Shown: piece after piece, positions 10,940-20,999 of the stretch
How positions within the stretch are numbered: the stretch's first letter is position 1
Layout: each line of letters opens with the position of its first letter
Assembly (NCBI GenBank): GCA_035762175.1
Contig: DASTPP010000048.1
Span: forward strand, 1 to 64,000
From: DASTPP01 sp035762175
GTDB lineage: Bacteria > Myxococcota_A > Polyangia > Polyangiales > Polyangiaceae
Direction: 5' to 3'
DNA length: 64,000 bases
Notes under the pieces: model-generated
The model's database searches: none
Seen by the model: only the letters and a program-made list of their open reading frames with translations
What the model was told of the DNA's origin: nothing
Made by a program: the position numbers and the translations under genes

Positions 10940-11617
10940 ATGCGCCTCTACCCCAAGATCGGCCACCTGCCGGGCTCGCGCACCGGCCCGAGCGATCGGC
11001 ACGTGTCGCCCTCGCTGGCCGAGCGGCTGACGGCGAGCGGGCGGCCGGGCGATCGGGTCGTCGTGCAAGAGAAGCTCGACGGGTCCTGCGTGCTGGTCGT
11101 GCGCCACGAGGGCGCGCTCCTGGCGATGGGGCGCGAGGGCGGGCGCTGTGACGAGTCGCCGAACGAGGGCCGGCGCCGCTTCGCCGCGTGGGTGGCCGCG
11201 CACGAGGGGCTCTTCGGGTGGCTGGGCGAGGGCGAGCGGCTCGCCGGCGAGTGGCTCGCGCTCGCGCACGGCACGCGCTACGCGCTGCCGCACGGGCCCT
11301 TCGTCGCGTTCGACCTCTTCGACGCGCGGCGCGAGCGGGCGAGCGCGGCGGTGCTGGCGGCAAGGCTGCCGCCGGCCCTGCCCCGGCCGCGCGTCGTGCA
11401 CGAGGGGCCGCCGCTCGCGCTCGCAGCGGCGCTCGCGGCGCTCGGCGAGCGGGGGCACCACGGCGCGCTCGAGGCGGCCGAGGGGGTGGTCTACCGGCTC
11501 GAGTCGGGCGGCGCGCTGCTGGCGCTGGCCAAGTGGGTGCGGCCGGGCAAGATCGACGGGGCGTACCTGGCCGACCATGGCGGCGGCGATCACGTCTGGA
11601 ACTCGTGGGTAGACTGA
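10940..11617 (+). CDS. RNA ligase family protein
   Basis: Predicted ATP-dependent RNA ligase of 225 residues, first gene of a three-gene operon. The nucleotidyltransferase motifs are in order: motif I EKLDGS with the adenylated Lys45, motif III around GEWLA (103-107), motif IIIa FVAFDLFD (121-128), motif IV EGVVYR (181-186) and motif V AKWVRPGK (197-204). It is about the size of a bare catalytic domain, without a C-terminal extension. Such enzymes seal nicked or cleaved RNA through an enzyme-AMP intermediate. The next gene starts one base after the stop. The ATG at 10940 lacks a clear ribosome site, but the frame begins naturally with MRLYPKIGHLPGS. Target RNA unknown. Confidence 0.88.
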   Translation: MRLYPKIGHLPGSRTGPSDRHVSPSLAERLTASGRPGDRVVVQEKLDGSCVLVVRHEGALLAMGREGGRCDESPNEGRRRFAAWVAAHEGLFGWLGEGERLAGEWLALAHGTRYALPHGPFVAFDLFDARRERASAAVLAARLPPALPRPRVVHEGPPLALAAALAALGERGHHGALEAAEGVVYRLESGGALLALAKWVRPGKIDGAYLADHGGGDHVWNSWVD

Positions 11618-11618
11618 G

Positions 11619-12779
11619 ATGGCACGCGTGGTCTTCGTGACGCCGAACCAGGGGCGGCAGGCCGAGGTGCAGCGGCTCCTGGCCGACGTCGCGATCGAGC
11701 TCTCGCGCTTCGGGCCCGTCGCCCCGCCCGAGCTGAACTTCGAGGCGGCGGCGCGCGAGCGGGCGGCGGCCGCGTACGCCGAGCTCGGGCGGCCCTGCTT
11801 CGTCGAGAACACGGCCTTCGAGCTCGAGGGCGAGGGCGAACTGCGGGGGGCCGAGCTCAAGCGGCTGATGGCCTCGCTGGGGGGCGAAGCGGGCTTCTGC
11901 CGGGCCTACGGCGGGCGGCGGGCGGCGGCGCGGGTGGCCGTCGCGCTCTGCGAGGGGGCGGGCGGGGCGCCGCAGGTGTTCTCGGGCGGCATCGAGGGCG
12001 AGGTGGCGGGCGAGCCGCGGGGCGCCGAGGGCTGGGGCTGGGACAGGGTCTTCGTGCCCGAGGGCTACGAGCGCACGCTCGGCGAGCTCGGCGCGAGCAA
12101 GTACCTCGTGAACATGCGCCACGGGCCCTACCTCGATCTGGCCGACCACCTGCGGGGCCGGCGCGCGGGCGGGGCGTACGAGGCGCACGTGACGGTGCGC
12201 GCGGCCGAGGGGCAGGCGCCGCGCTTCCGCGAGGCGTGCGACGCGCTCGGGGTCAAGTGCGTGCTCATCGAGCTGCCGGCGGGCGCGCAGGCGGCGCAGC
12301 CGATGACGGCGTCGGTGCACCGGGGGGTCTTGCGCGAGGTGCAGGGCGAGGTCCACGCCCTCGCGCGCGGGCTCGTCGCGCGGGGCTTCGAGGTGGTGCG
12401 CACCAAGATCGAGGCCCTGCCCAGGAACGCCGACTGGCCCGAGCGCGACGAGGACGCGCGGGCGCGCCCGGCGGGCTACTTCGAGTACCACGTCAAGCTG
12501 GCGCTGCCGGCCGGCGACGAGGCGGCGCTCGCGCGGGTGCGCGCGGCGTGCGAGCCGCTCGGCGCGCGCCTGTCGCGCAACGCGAGCGCGCGCCGGCGCG
12601 AGGGCGAAGAAGACCGCTTCGTGACGATGCGCGTGCCGGGCCTCGGCCGCGCGGGGGCCGAGGCCCGCTTCGCCGCGCTGCTCGAGGCGGTCGCGGCGCT
12701 GCCCTTCCGGGTGCGGGCGCGCGTCCGCGAGTATACCGTTTACGACTCCGACGTCGGCGTCGACCGCGGCTGGCTGTGA
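11619..12779 (+). CDS. HAM1/RdgB-like NTPase fused to a duplicated C-terminal domain
   Basis: Two-part protein of 386 residues. Residues 1-180 resemble the HAM1/RdgB non-canonical purine NTP pyrophosphatases: TPNQGRQAEV near the start corresponds to the TxNxxKxxE motif (Lys replaced by Arg), VENTAFEL to the acidic site, and GWGWDRVF to the usual GFGYDPIF. These changes may alter activity. Residues about 187-386 are an extra region with two similar halves, one starting EAHVTVR and the other YEYHVKL/FVTMRV, each with strand-helix-strand character; I do not recognise it. The gene is one base from the RNA ligase and overlaps the downstream nucleotidyltransferase by four bases, so the three are translationally coupled. 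Confidence 0.8.
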   Translation: MARVVFVTPNQGRQAEVQRLLADVAIELSRFGPVAPPELNFEAAARERAAAAYAELGRPCFVENTAFELEGEGELRGAELKRLMASLGGEAGFCRAYGGRRAAARVAVALCEGAGGAPQVFSGGIEGEVAGEPRGAEGWGWDRVFVPEGYERTLGELGASKYLVNMRHGPYLDLADHLRGRRAGGAYEAHVTVRAAEGQAPRFREACDALGVKCVLIELPAGAQAAQPMTASVHRGVLREVQGEVHALARGLVARGFEVVRTKIEALPRNADWPERDEDARARPAGYFEYHVKLALPAGDEAALARVRAACEPLGARLSRNASARRREGEEDRFVTMRVPGLGRAGAEARFAALLEAVAALPFRVRARVREYTVYDSDVGVDRGWL

Positions 12780-13564
12780 GCGGGGCCCCCGAAGCCCCGC
12801 TCACCGCGCCCCGCTCGCGGCAGCCGGCGCTGCGCGACGCGGCCCTGCGCGCCTGGCTGCGCCGGGCCGCCGCCTGCCCCGAGGCGCGAGGCCTGGTGCT
12901 GCGGGGCAGCCTGCTGCTCGACGCCCTGTGCCCGGGGGCGCGCGCCCCGCAAGACGTCGACTACCTGGTGCCCGGCGCCTTCGACCCCGCGGCGTCCGAG
13001 CGCGTCGCGCGCGCCGTCGTCGCCGCCGGCGACCCGGCCGGGGGCCCGCCCCTCGCGTTCGAGCGCGTGGCGATCGTCTTCGGCGAGACCCCCTGGCCCG
13101 GGCTGCGCGCCTTCGTCCGGGGCGGCGACGAGACCTTTCAGGTCGACTTCGCGTCGGGCGACCCGCTGCCCGAGCCGCCCCGGCCGGTCGACGTGCCGGG
13201 CGCGGGGCCGGCGCTCGCCTGCACCGCCGAGACGCTCTTCGGCTGGAAGCTGCACGGCCTCGTCGAGCACGGGCGGGGGCGCTGGCGCCCCAAAGATCTC
13301 TTCGACCTGTGGCTCCTCGGGGCCCGCCTCCCGCTCGCGCCCGGGCCGCTGCGCGCCGCCGTCGACCTCGCCTTCTCGAGCCGCGGCCTGCCGCTCTCGG
13401 CCCTCGACGATCTGCGCACCCGCCCCGGCTGGGGCCAGTCGCGCAGCGGCGCGCGGGCCTGGCGCGTGTTCGCCCGGCGCAACCCCGGCGCGCCCGAGTT
13501 TCTGACGGCGCGCGAGGCGGTGCGCGCGGCGATCGAGGCGCTGTACGGGCCGGCCGCCCTTTGA
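12776..13564 (+). CDS. AbiEii-like nucleotidyltransferase
   Basis: Predicted nucleotidyltransferase of 262 residues, related to the AbiEii/AbiGii toxin family (DUF1814). The polymerase-beta style site is visible: GS at residues 44-45 (LRGSLLLDAL) and the DxD-type pair in QDVDYLV at 60-62. The family's second half is marked by WKLHGL and by RWRPKDLFDLWLL. I chose the GTG at 12776 because it overlaps the preceding stop in a GTGA junction, the usual sign of translational coupling. In type IV toxin-antitoxin systems AbiEii partners AbiEi; no AbiEi-like regulator is here. The partners are instead an RNA ligase and a HAM1-like protein, which suggests nucleotide addition to RNA ends. Confidence 0.82.
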   Translation: MSGAPEAPLTAPRSRQPALRDAALRAWLRRAAACPEARGLVLRGSLLLDALCPGARAPQDVDYLVPGAFDPAASERVARAVVAAGDPAGGPPLAFERVAIVFGETPWPGLRAFVRGGDETFQVDFASGDPLPEPPRPVDVPGAGPALACTAETLFGWKLHGLVEHGRGRWRPKDLFDLWLLGARLPLAPGPLRAAVDLAFSSRGLPLSALDDLRTRPGWGQSRSGARAWRVFARRNPGAPEFLTAREAVRAAIEALYGPAAL

Positions 13565-13615
13565 GCCGGGGGGTCAGGCGAGATCTCGTCGCCCGACTCG
13601 GCGCGGAAGGCGTGG

Positions 13616-13736
13616 TCTAGAGCGGTTCCCGGGCTCGTTGAGACTGCCTTCCGGCACCCCAAACTCGCCCTCCCGGGCTCAGACCGTGGGGCCCCCGCCT
13701 TCAGGCAGTCTCAACGAGCCCGGGAACCGCTCTAGA
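13616..13736. repeat. 121-bp element with perfect 34-bp inverted repeats
   Basis: The left arm 13616-13649 (TCTAGAGCGGTTCCCGGG...) is the exact reverse complement of the right arm 13703-13736, with a 53-base loop. Both ends are TCTAGA. It sits between two convergent genes, and the TAG of the minus-strand gene lies in the outermost bases of the right arm. It could be a strong bidirectional terminator or a small MITE-like element. No T tract is seen. Confidence 0.9.
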
Positions 13737-14711
13737 AGCGGGCGTGCAGGGCGAGGGCGGGGCCGGCGATCTGCAGGCGCCAGGCGGCGGCAGCGGGGGC
13801 ATGCGGGCGGGAGAGCCAGAGGTAGGCGGCGGCGACGCCGGTGCCGAGGGCGGCGAGGCCGAGCAGGTCGGCGGTGGCGCCGAGCACGCGGGTGCGGGCG
13901 CGCGCCTCGTCGACGTCGTCGCGCTCGACCGGGAAGGTGGACAGGGCGTCGTCGTAGTCGCGCTTGGCGCCGAGGGCGAACGCGCCGGCGACGGCGGCGC
14001 CGGCGCCGAGCGCGGCGGCGGTGGCGGTCAGGGCCCAGGCGGGGGCGGTCGAGGGCGCGGGGGTCCGGGGGCGAGGGGCGGGGCGCGCGGGCGCCGCGGG
14101 GGGCGGCGCCTCGGCGGGGGCGGGGCGCAGATCGATCGCGAGCTCGTCGCCGCCGACGACGTCGACCGTGCGGGTGACGCCGGGCGAGGCGGCGAACTTG
14201 TGCCGGCCCGCGTTGACGAAGAAGGGCGGGGCGAGCGGCGCCGGGCCGAGCGCCTCGTCGTCGAGGAGCAGGGACGCGCCCTCGGCGGCCCGCACCTCGA
14301 CGCGCCCGACGCTGTCGCGCAGCGAGGCCATGCGCTGCTCGAGCGCCGCCCGCCGTGAGGGCGCGATCGATTCGCCCCGCTCGAGGTAGCGCGCGAACGC
14401 GTTCATGGCCCCCGCGTAGTCGCGCAGCTGCCAGTACGTCTCGCCCAGGTTGAAGAGCACCTGGGCGTTGTCGCTGAGCTCGTACGATCGGTGGAAGGCG
14501 GCGAGCGCCGCGCGGTAGTCGCCCCGCTTGAACGAGGCGACGCCGCGCCGGAAGGTCTCGCGCGCTTGCTCGAGGTTGTCGCCCGGGGCCTTGCGGGCGT
14601 CGTCGGGCGCGCGGAGGGCGGGGGGCGCCGTCTGGGCGCCGGCCGGCGTGGGCGCGAGCGCGGCGCACGTCAGCCACGCGCCGAGGGCGAGGCGGGCGGG
14701 GCGCGCGGCCC

Positions 14712-14715
<4 letters not shown>
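13732..14715 (-). CDS. Secreted TPR protein with PEGA-like domain
   Basis: Exported protein of 327 residues, last gene of an operon behind a kinase. No ATG is available. A TTG at 14715 overlaps the kinase stop in a TTGA junction and gives a good signal peptide (LRAARPARLALGAWLTC..., cleavage near AGAQT). Residues 45-120 contain TPR-like helices (FKRGDYRAALAAFHRSYEL, YAGAMNAFARYLERGE). The next 60 residues resemble a PEGA-type surface domain (VRAAEGASLLLDDEALGPAP). After a Pro/Ala-rich linker come two hydrophobic segments (about 225-250 and 285-305), so it is probably membrane-anchored. The layout is common beside myxobacterial kinases; the exact job is unknown. Confidence 0.75.
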
Positions 14716-16469
<1,754 letters not shown>

Positions 16470-16482
16470 CGGCGAGGGGCCC

Positions 16483-17460
16483 TCAGGGCGTCGGCCCGAG
16501 CGTGAGAGCGGTCATCGTGGCGGCCCGAATGATCACCGTGCGCTCGCCGAGCGCCTGCCCCGTGCGGCGCACCTTGGCCCGGATCGTGACGAGCCCGGGG
16601 GGCAGGTTGAGCAGGAAGGCCAGGCCCGAGGCGTTGGTGGCGTCGGCGGCCACCGGCGTGCCGCCCCGGTCGTAATAGACGCGCGCCCCGTCCGCGCCGG
16701 CCTCGGCCTCGACGGACACCCCCGCGCTCGGCGCGCCCGGCTCGCACCCGAGCACCCGCACGAACGCGCTGCCCCGGTCGGGCGCGAGCGTCTCGCCCAC
16801 CGCCGAGGCCAGCGTCGCCACCACGTCGAGGGGCAGGCCGAACGCGTCGTAGTCGGTCACCCCCGCCGCGAGCGGCTCGACCACGAGCGTGCTGCCCTCG
16901 CGCCGGTAGGCGGCGTCCGAGTGCAACACGGCCGGCAATATGCCCGGCGCCCAGTACTGAAAATAAACCCGGTAGTTGGTCTCGACGCGAAACTCGACCC
17001 GGCCCCCCGCGTCGGTCTCGCGCCGATCGATCGGCTGGGTGCACTCGATGTCGCCCACCGCGCAGAGCTGCACCGGCACCCCCGGCAGGGCCACGTTGTT
17101 CAGATCGTGTAGAAACAGCCGCTGCACCGCCTCGACCGGCTCGAGGGTCGGCTCTTCGCGCAGCCGGCCCAGGCACGAGAAGTCGACCCCCGCGGGCGTG
17201 CGGCAGACGCCCCCGTCGCAGGCGCTCAGCTCGCTCGGAGCCCCCCGCGCGACGCAGTCGCGGTCGGTCTCGCACTGGTCATCGCCCACCTCGAGCGCGA
17301 ACGAGCAGCCCCCCGCGAGGCCGGCCCCGAGCGAGGCCAGCGTCGCGAGGCGGGCGGCGGCGCGGCGCGGGCGGGCGACCACGGGGCGGTACGCCGGAGG
17401 CGACGTGCACCTCGTGGCGTCGTGCGGTCGGTCGTGGGTTGCAGGTCGCACGAGACGCAC
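16483..17460 (-). CDS. Lipoprotein with Ig-like/carboxypeptidase-regulatory type fold
   Basis: Predicted lipoprotein of up to 325 residues, first gene of the kinase operon. The frame opens with a GTG at 17460 that has a GAGG site eight bases upstream, but this gives an unusually long Arg-rich leader of about 50 residues before the lipobox LAGGC. An internal GTG at 17382 would give a normal signal (VVARPRRAAARLATLASLG), so the start is uncertain. The mature protein begins with a Cys-rich patch (DDQCETDRDCV, CDGGVCR) as in Myxococcota surface proteins. It then has two beta-rich units with a GGRVEFRVETNYRVYF strand pattern like carboxypeptidase-regulatory or SdrD-type domains. It could be the sensor partner of the adjacent kinase. 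Confidence 0.75.
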   Translation of the reverse strand: MRLVRPATHDRPHDATRCTSPPAYRPVVARPRRAAARLATLASLGAGLAGGCSFALEVGDDQCETDRDCVARGAPSELSACDGGVCRTPAGVDFSCLGRLREEPTLEPVEAVQRLFLHDLNNVALPGVPVQLCAVGDIECTQPIDRRETDAGGRVEFRVETNYRVYFQYWAPGILPAVLHSDAAYRREGSTLVVEPLAAGVTDYDAFGLPLDVVATLASAVGETLAPDRGSAFVRVLGCEPGAPSAGVSVEAEAGADGARVYYDRGGTPVAADATNASGLAFLLNLPPGLVTIRAKVRRTGQALGERTVIIRAATMTALTLGPTP

Positions 17461-17781
17461 CTTAGATGCCTCGATACCCTAAAAGCGTACCGTCCGGCGC
17501 GCACCGTTACCAGTGACATCTCGCAATCTCCTGCCGCTTGAGGTCTGTCAAAACTCGGGCCTGAACTGCAGCCGGCGTCTCGAGCCCGGGTGGTCGAGGT
17601 TGCTTTTGTTAGCCTGAGAGGCCCGCTGCGCAGCCGGCAGGGCCTCGAGCCCGCCCGCTCCGTAGGATCGGTGACCGAGGCGCCGAGGCGCCGAGGCGGC
17701 CGAGGCGACCGAGGCGCCGAGGCGATCGGGCCGTCGAGGCGATCGGCAACCCTTCGGGCCTGTCGCCCGAAGGCCCCCGCC
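17461..17781. other. Intergenic region with CGAGGCG simple repeats
   Basis: These 321 bases lie between two minus-strand genes. The stretch 17670-17750 is a degenerate simple repeat built on CGAGGCGNC. The rest may hold the promoter of the kinase operon and the terminator of none that I can define. No gene is seen. Confidence 0.5.
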
Positions 17782-18843
17782 TCACTGCATCAACCAGGTG
17801 ACGTTGAAGGTGACGGGCATGGCGTAGGTGCCGTCGACCCGGTAAAGGGGCGCGTCGACGCGCAGGCCCGCGCCGAGGTGGTGCTTGTGCAGGCGCAAGA
17901 GCTGGACGCCGCCCTCGAGGTAGGCGCCGAGGCCGCCGTTCTTGTCGCCGTCGTCGCCGTACTCGCCGGAGCGAAGGTACAGGTGCGTGTAGGCGGCGCC
18001 CGCGCCGAGGTAGGGCGCGATGTCGGCGTGCGAGAGGTAGTGGCGCGCGCCGACCGAGAAGGCGAAGTAACCGACCTTGCCGCTGGTGCTGCTGGCGCCG
18101 CCGCCGCCGGCGGCCGCGAGCGAGGCGCCGACGGCGAGGTCGGGCGTCTCGTAAAAGAGCGAGCCCTCGGCGCCGGGGGCCGCGAACACGCCGGCCGAGG
18201 GCGCCGAGACGCCGATGAGCCCGAAGCCGACGAGCGTCTCGCCGCGCTTCTTCTGGGTGGGCGCCGAGTCGGCCCGCACGACCGTGGTCACGGTGGCCGT
18301 CTCGCTGAGGGGCTTGTCGTGCACGAGCGCCTCGGCGATACGGCCCGCGGCGACGTTCATCTCTTCGTAGTTGGCGAGGAAGAGGCGGCGGGTCGCGCGG
18401 GGGGTGCCGAGCGGCTGCTCGCGGGCGACGCGCACCAAGAGCTGGCTGCCCAGCGGCTCGATGTCGATGCGGTAGGCCTCGCCGCCGGCGGGCGCCTGGT
18501 CGCTCAGATCGCCGATGGCGACGCCCTTGCCCCGGATCTCGTCACAGAGCAGGCGGGCGGCGGTGCGGGCCGAGTCTTCTTGGGCCTTCGGCCGCAGGCC
18601 CAAAAGACAGGTCGCGTAGCCGGCCGGGGCCGCGGGCGCCGTCACCACCGGGGCCGCGGGCGCCATCACCGCCGGGGCCGCGGGCACCGTCACCGCCGGG
18701 GCCGCGGGCGCCGTCACCACCGGGGCCGCCGTCGCCGCCGTCGCCGCCGCCGGGGCCGCCGCGCGGTGGTCGTCGGGTTGGGCGAGCGCGGCGGACGACG
18801 AGAGCAGTAGGCTGAGGGCAACGGCCAGGTGGCGGGGGCGCAT
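17782..18843 (-). CDS. Outer-membrane beta-barrel family protein
   Basis: Exported protein of 353 residues. The ATG at 18843 follows AAGGAGA. A clean Sec signal (MRPRHLAVALSLLLSSSAALA, cleavage at ALAQ) leads to a linker with an 8-residue repeat of TAPAAPAV type (residues about 40-75). Residues 80-195 form an alpha/beta domain (LLVRVAREQPLG, RRLFLANYEEMN). From about residue 200 the chain becomes alternating beta sequence with Gly turns (LVGFGLIGVSAPSAGVF, VGYFAFSVGARHYLS, YLGAGAAYTHLYL) and ends in an aromatic strand, VTFNVTWLMQ, as expected for an outer-membrane barrel. Function unknown; it appears monocistronic. Confidence 0.82.
   Translation of the reverse strand: MRPRHLAVALSLLLSSSAALAQPDDHRAAAPAAATAATAAPVVTAPAAPAVTVPAAPAVMAPAAPVVTAPAAPAGYATCLLGLRPKAQEDSARTAARLLCDEIRGKGVAIGDLSDQAPAGGEAYRIDIEPLGSQLLVRVAREQPLGTPRATRRLFLANYEEMNVAAGRIAEALVHDKPLSETATVTTVVRADSAPTQKKRGETLVGFGLIGVSAPSAGVFAAPGAEGSLFYETPDLAVGASLAAAGGGGASSTSGKVGYFAFSVGARHYLSHADIAPYLGAGAAYTHLYLRSGEYGDDGDKNGGLGAYLEGGVQLLRLHKHHLGAGLRVDAPLYRVDGTYAMPVTFNVTWLMQ
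18625..18735 (-). repeat. 24-bp in-frame repeat
   Basis: About 4.5 copies of a 24-bp unit (GCCGTCACCACCGGGGCCGC...) encode the Pro/Ala/Val linker of the barrel protein. The frame is preserved, so length can vary without loss of function. Confidence 0.75.
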
Positions 18844-19280
18844 TCGGGTCTCCTTGCACGAACGTCGGGGGTACCCACCGAACGCGCTGGGCGCTCGGGG
18901 GCCTGCGCCCGCGGCGAATGCGCGCGCGGGGCGAACAGAGGGTATGGGGGTGGCCGGGCCCAGCGGGCGCTTCGGCGCCGAGGGCCGCGGGCCGCGGCGA
19001 GCGAATGCTTTAGCAGCGCTCGTGCCACGGCCCCGCGCCGCCCCCGGCGCGAAGGCGTTTGCGCATAGGCGCGCGGCGCGAGCGCTTCGGGGCGTCGATT
19101 CGCCCCGGGCCGGCGGGCCCGCCCTGGCGCGTCTGCTCTGATCGGCGAGTCAGGGCGACCGAGCCGGCCCGCCGCCCTCGACGCGGCGGCCGTTACGCGG
19201 ACCTGCGAACCCGACGGCGAGACGAACGGCCTCTCTCTTCCGTCGTCAACGCCGGGTTACGGCGCGGCGTGCCGCGAAGG
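18844..19280. other. Intergenic region, nothing identified
   Basis: These 437 bases lie between the end of the glycyl-tRNA synthetase unit and the start of the barrel gene. The first 20 bases hold the ribosome site of the barrel gene. I see no gene or repeat. Confidence 0.5.
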
Positions 19281-19330
19281 CCGGGGGCCCGGGCGGGGGC
19301 CTCGGCGCGGGGCCCCCGCCGGCCCGGGGG
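19281..19330 (-). terminator. GC-rich hairpin after glyS
   Basis: The arms CCCGGGCGGGGGCC and GGCCCCCGCCGGCCCGGG pair imperfectly around a short loop and begin four bases beyond the glyS stop. No T tract follows. Confidence 0.5.
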
Positions 19331-19334
19331 CCGC

Positions 19335-20897
19335 TCAGAGGCCGAGCTTCTCGACCATGTAGGGCACCACGCGATCGATGGCGATGCGCTCTTGGTGGCC
19401 GGTGTCGCGATCGCGCACGGTGACGGTCTGGTCTTTGAGGGTGTCGCCGTCGACGGTGAAGCAGTAGGGGCAGCCCGCTTCGTCCATGCGGGCGTAGCGC
19501 TTGCCGATGGCCTGCTTGGCGTCGTGCTCGACGAAGCCGTGGCGGGCGATCTTGGCGGCGAGATCGCGGTAGAGCTTCTCGGCGACCTCGGGCATCCCGT
19601 CTTTGTTGACGAGGGGGAAGACGCCGGCCTTGATGGGGGCGAGGCGGGGGTTCAGCTTGAGGAGCTCGGGGCTGGGCCGCGAGGGGTCTTCGGTGAAGGC
19701 CTCGCAGAGCACCGCCAAGACGCCCCGGTCGAGGCCGGCCGAGGGCTCGATGACGTGGGGCAGGTAGCGCTCGCCCTTGCGCTGGCCGTTCGGGAGCAAC
19801 TCGCCGCGCTCGGCGTCGAAGTACTCGAGCTTGGCCTTCGAGTGCCTCTGGTGCGTGGCGAGGTCGAAGTCGGCGCGGTGGGCGACGCCCTCGATCTCGC
19901 CGAAGTCGGGCGCGGTGAAGGGGAAGCGGTACTCGATGTCGCTCGTGCCGGCGCCCTCCTTGGCGTAGTGCGCGAGCTCGTCCTTCGACTGCTCGCGCAG
20001 GCGCAGGTTCTCGCCGGCAAGGCCGAGGCTCTTCCACCACTCGACGCGGGCGTCGCGCCAGAAGCGGTACCACTCGGCGGCCCGGTCGGGCGGGCAGAAG
20101 AACTCGATCTCCATCTGCTCGAACTCGCGCGAGCGGAAGGTGAAGTTGCGCGGGGTGACCTCGTTGCGGAACGCCTTGCCGGTCTGGGCGATGCCGAAGG
20201 GTACCTTGACGCGGCTCGAGTCGACGACGTTCTTGAACTGCACGAAGATGCCCTGCGCGGTCTCGGGCCGCAGGTTCGCGACGTCGTCTTCGGTGGCCGT
20301 GGCGCCGACGTAGGTCTTGAACATCAGGTTGAAGGCGCGCGGCTCGGTGAGCGAGCCCACCTTCTCGGCGTCGGGGGCGAGCACGCGGGCCCACCGCTCG
20401 GCCGGCACGCTCGCGAGCGGCACGACGTCGGCCTGCCCGAAGGCCTTCTCGGCCTTCTTCTTCTGCTTCGCCTCGCTCGGCGTGCCCGGCACGAAGGCGA
20501 AGAGGGGCTTGTCGGTCTCGGCGCCGCCCGCGGGCACGAAGACGCTGACGTGGTCGAAGCGGTAGCGCGCCTTGGTCTCGCGGCAGTCGACCATCGGATC
20601 GTTGAAGGTCTCGGTGTGGCCGCTGGCGACCCAGACCTTCGGGTGCTGAATGATGCAGGTGTCGAGCGGCACGATCTGCACCGGCTCGCCGCCGGGGCCG
20701 GGGCGCCCGCCGCAGGGGTTCATCACGACGTCTTGCCACCAGGCCTCGCGCAGGTTGCGCTTGAGCTGCGCGCCGAGGGGGCCATAATCCCAGAAGCCGT
20801 TGATGCCGCCGTAGATGTCCGACGCCTGGAAGATGAAGCCCCGGCGCTTGCACAGGGCCATGATTTTATCCATCGACTTGACCGGCGCGTTCGACAT
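19335..20897 (-). CDS. glyS: Glycine--tRNA ligase (dimeric type)
   Basis: Class II aminoacyl-tRNA synthetase that charges tRNA-Gly, 520 residues, the size of the single-chain alpha-2 enzyme found in Archaea, eukaryotes and some bacteria rather than the split GlyQ/GlyS form. Family signatures are clear: ASDIYGGINGFWDYGPLG near the N-terminus, LRPETAQGIFVQFKNV (motif 2 region), FRNEVTPRNFTFRSREFEQM and the C-terminal anticodon-binding domain (KAGVFPLVNKDGMPEVAEKL). The ATG at 20897 is preceded by GGAGA at good spacing and gives MSNAPVKSMDKIMALCKRRG, the normal N-terminus. The upstream frame lacks support. A hairpin directly follows the stop. Confidence 0.97.
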   Translation of the reverse strand: MSNAPVKSMDKIMALCKRRGFIFQASDIYGGINGFWDYGPLGAQLKRNLREAWWQDVVMNPCGGRPGPGGEPVQIVPLDTCIIQHPKVWVASGHTETFNDPMVDCRETKARYRFDHVSVFVPAGGAETDKPLFAFVPGTPSEAKQKKKAEKAFGQADVVPLASVPAERWARVLAPDAEKVGSLTEPRAFNLMFKTYVGATATEDDVANLRPETAQGIFVQFKNVVDSSRVKVPFGIAQTGKAFRNEVTPRNFTFRSREFEQMEIEFFCPPDRAAEWYRFWRDARVEWWKSLGLAGENLRLREQSKDELAHYAKEGAGTSDIEYRFPFTAPDFGEIEGVAHRADFDLATHQRHSKAKLEYFDAERGELLPNGQRKGERYLPHVIEPSAGLDRGVLAVLCEAFTEDPSRPSPELLKLNPRLAPIKAGVFPLVNKDGMPEVAEKLYRDLAAKIARHGFVEHDAKQAIGKRYARMDEAGCPYCFTVDGDTLKDQTVTVRDRDTGHQERIAIDRVVPYMVEKLGL

Positions 20898-20999
20898 CGT
20901 CAGGTTCTCCGCGGTGATGGCGTGGCGGGCTTCGGGCCCGCGAAGGGGCGCGAGCATAGCCCCTGGCCCCCCCGCGGGGGAACCCTCGAGCGCCCCCTC

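Noticed and set aside
13616..13736. Insertion sequence
   Set aside because: There is no transposase frame in the 53-base interior; only a hairpin or MITE-like label is justified.
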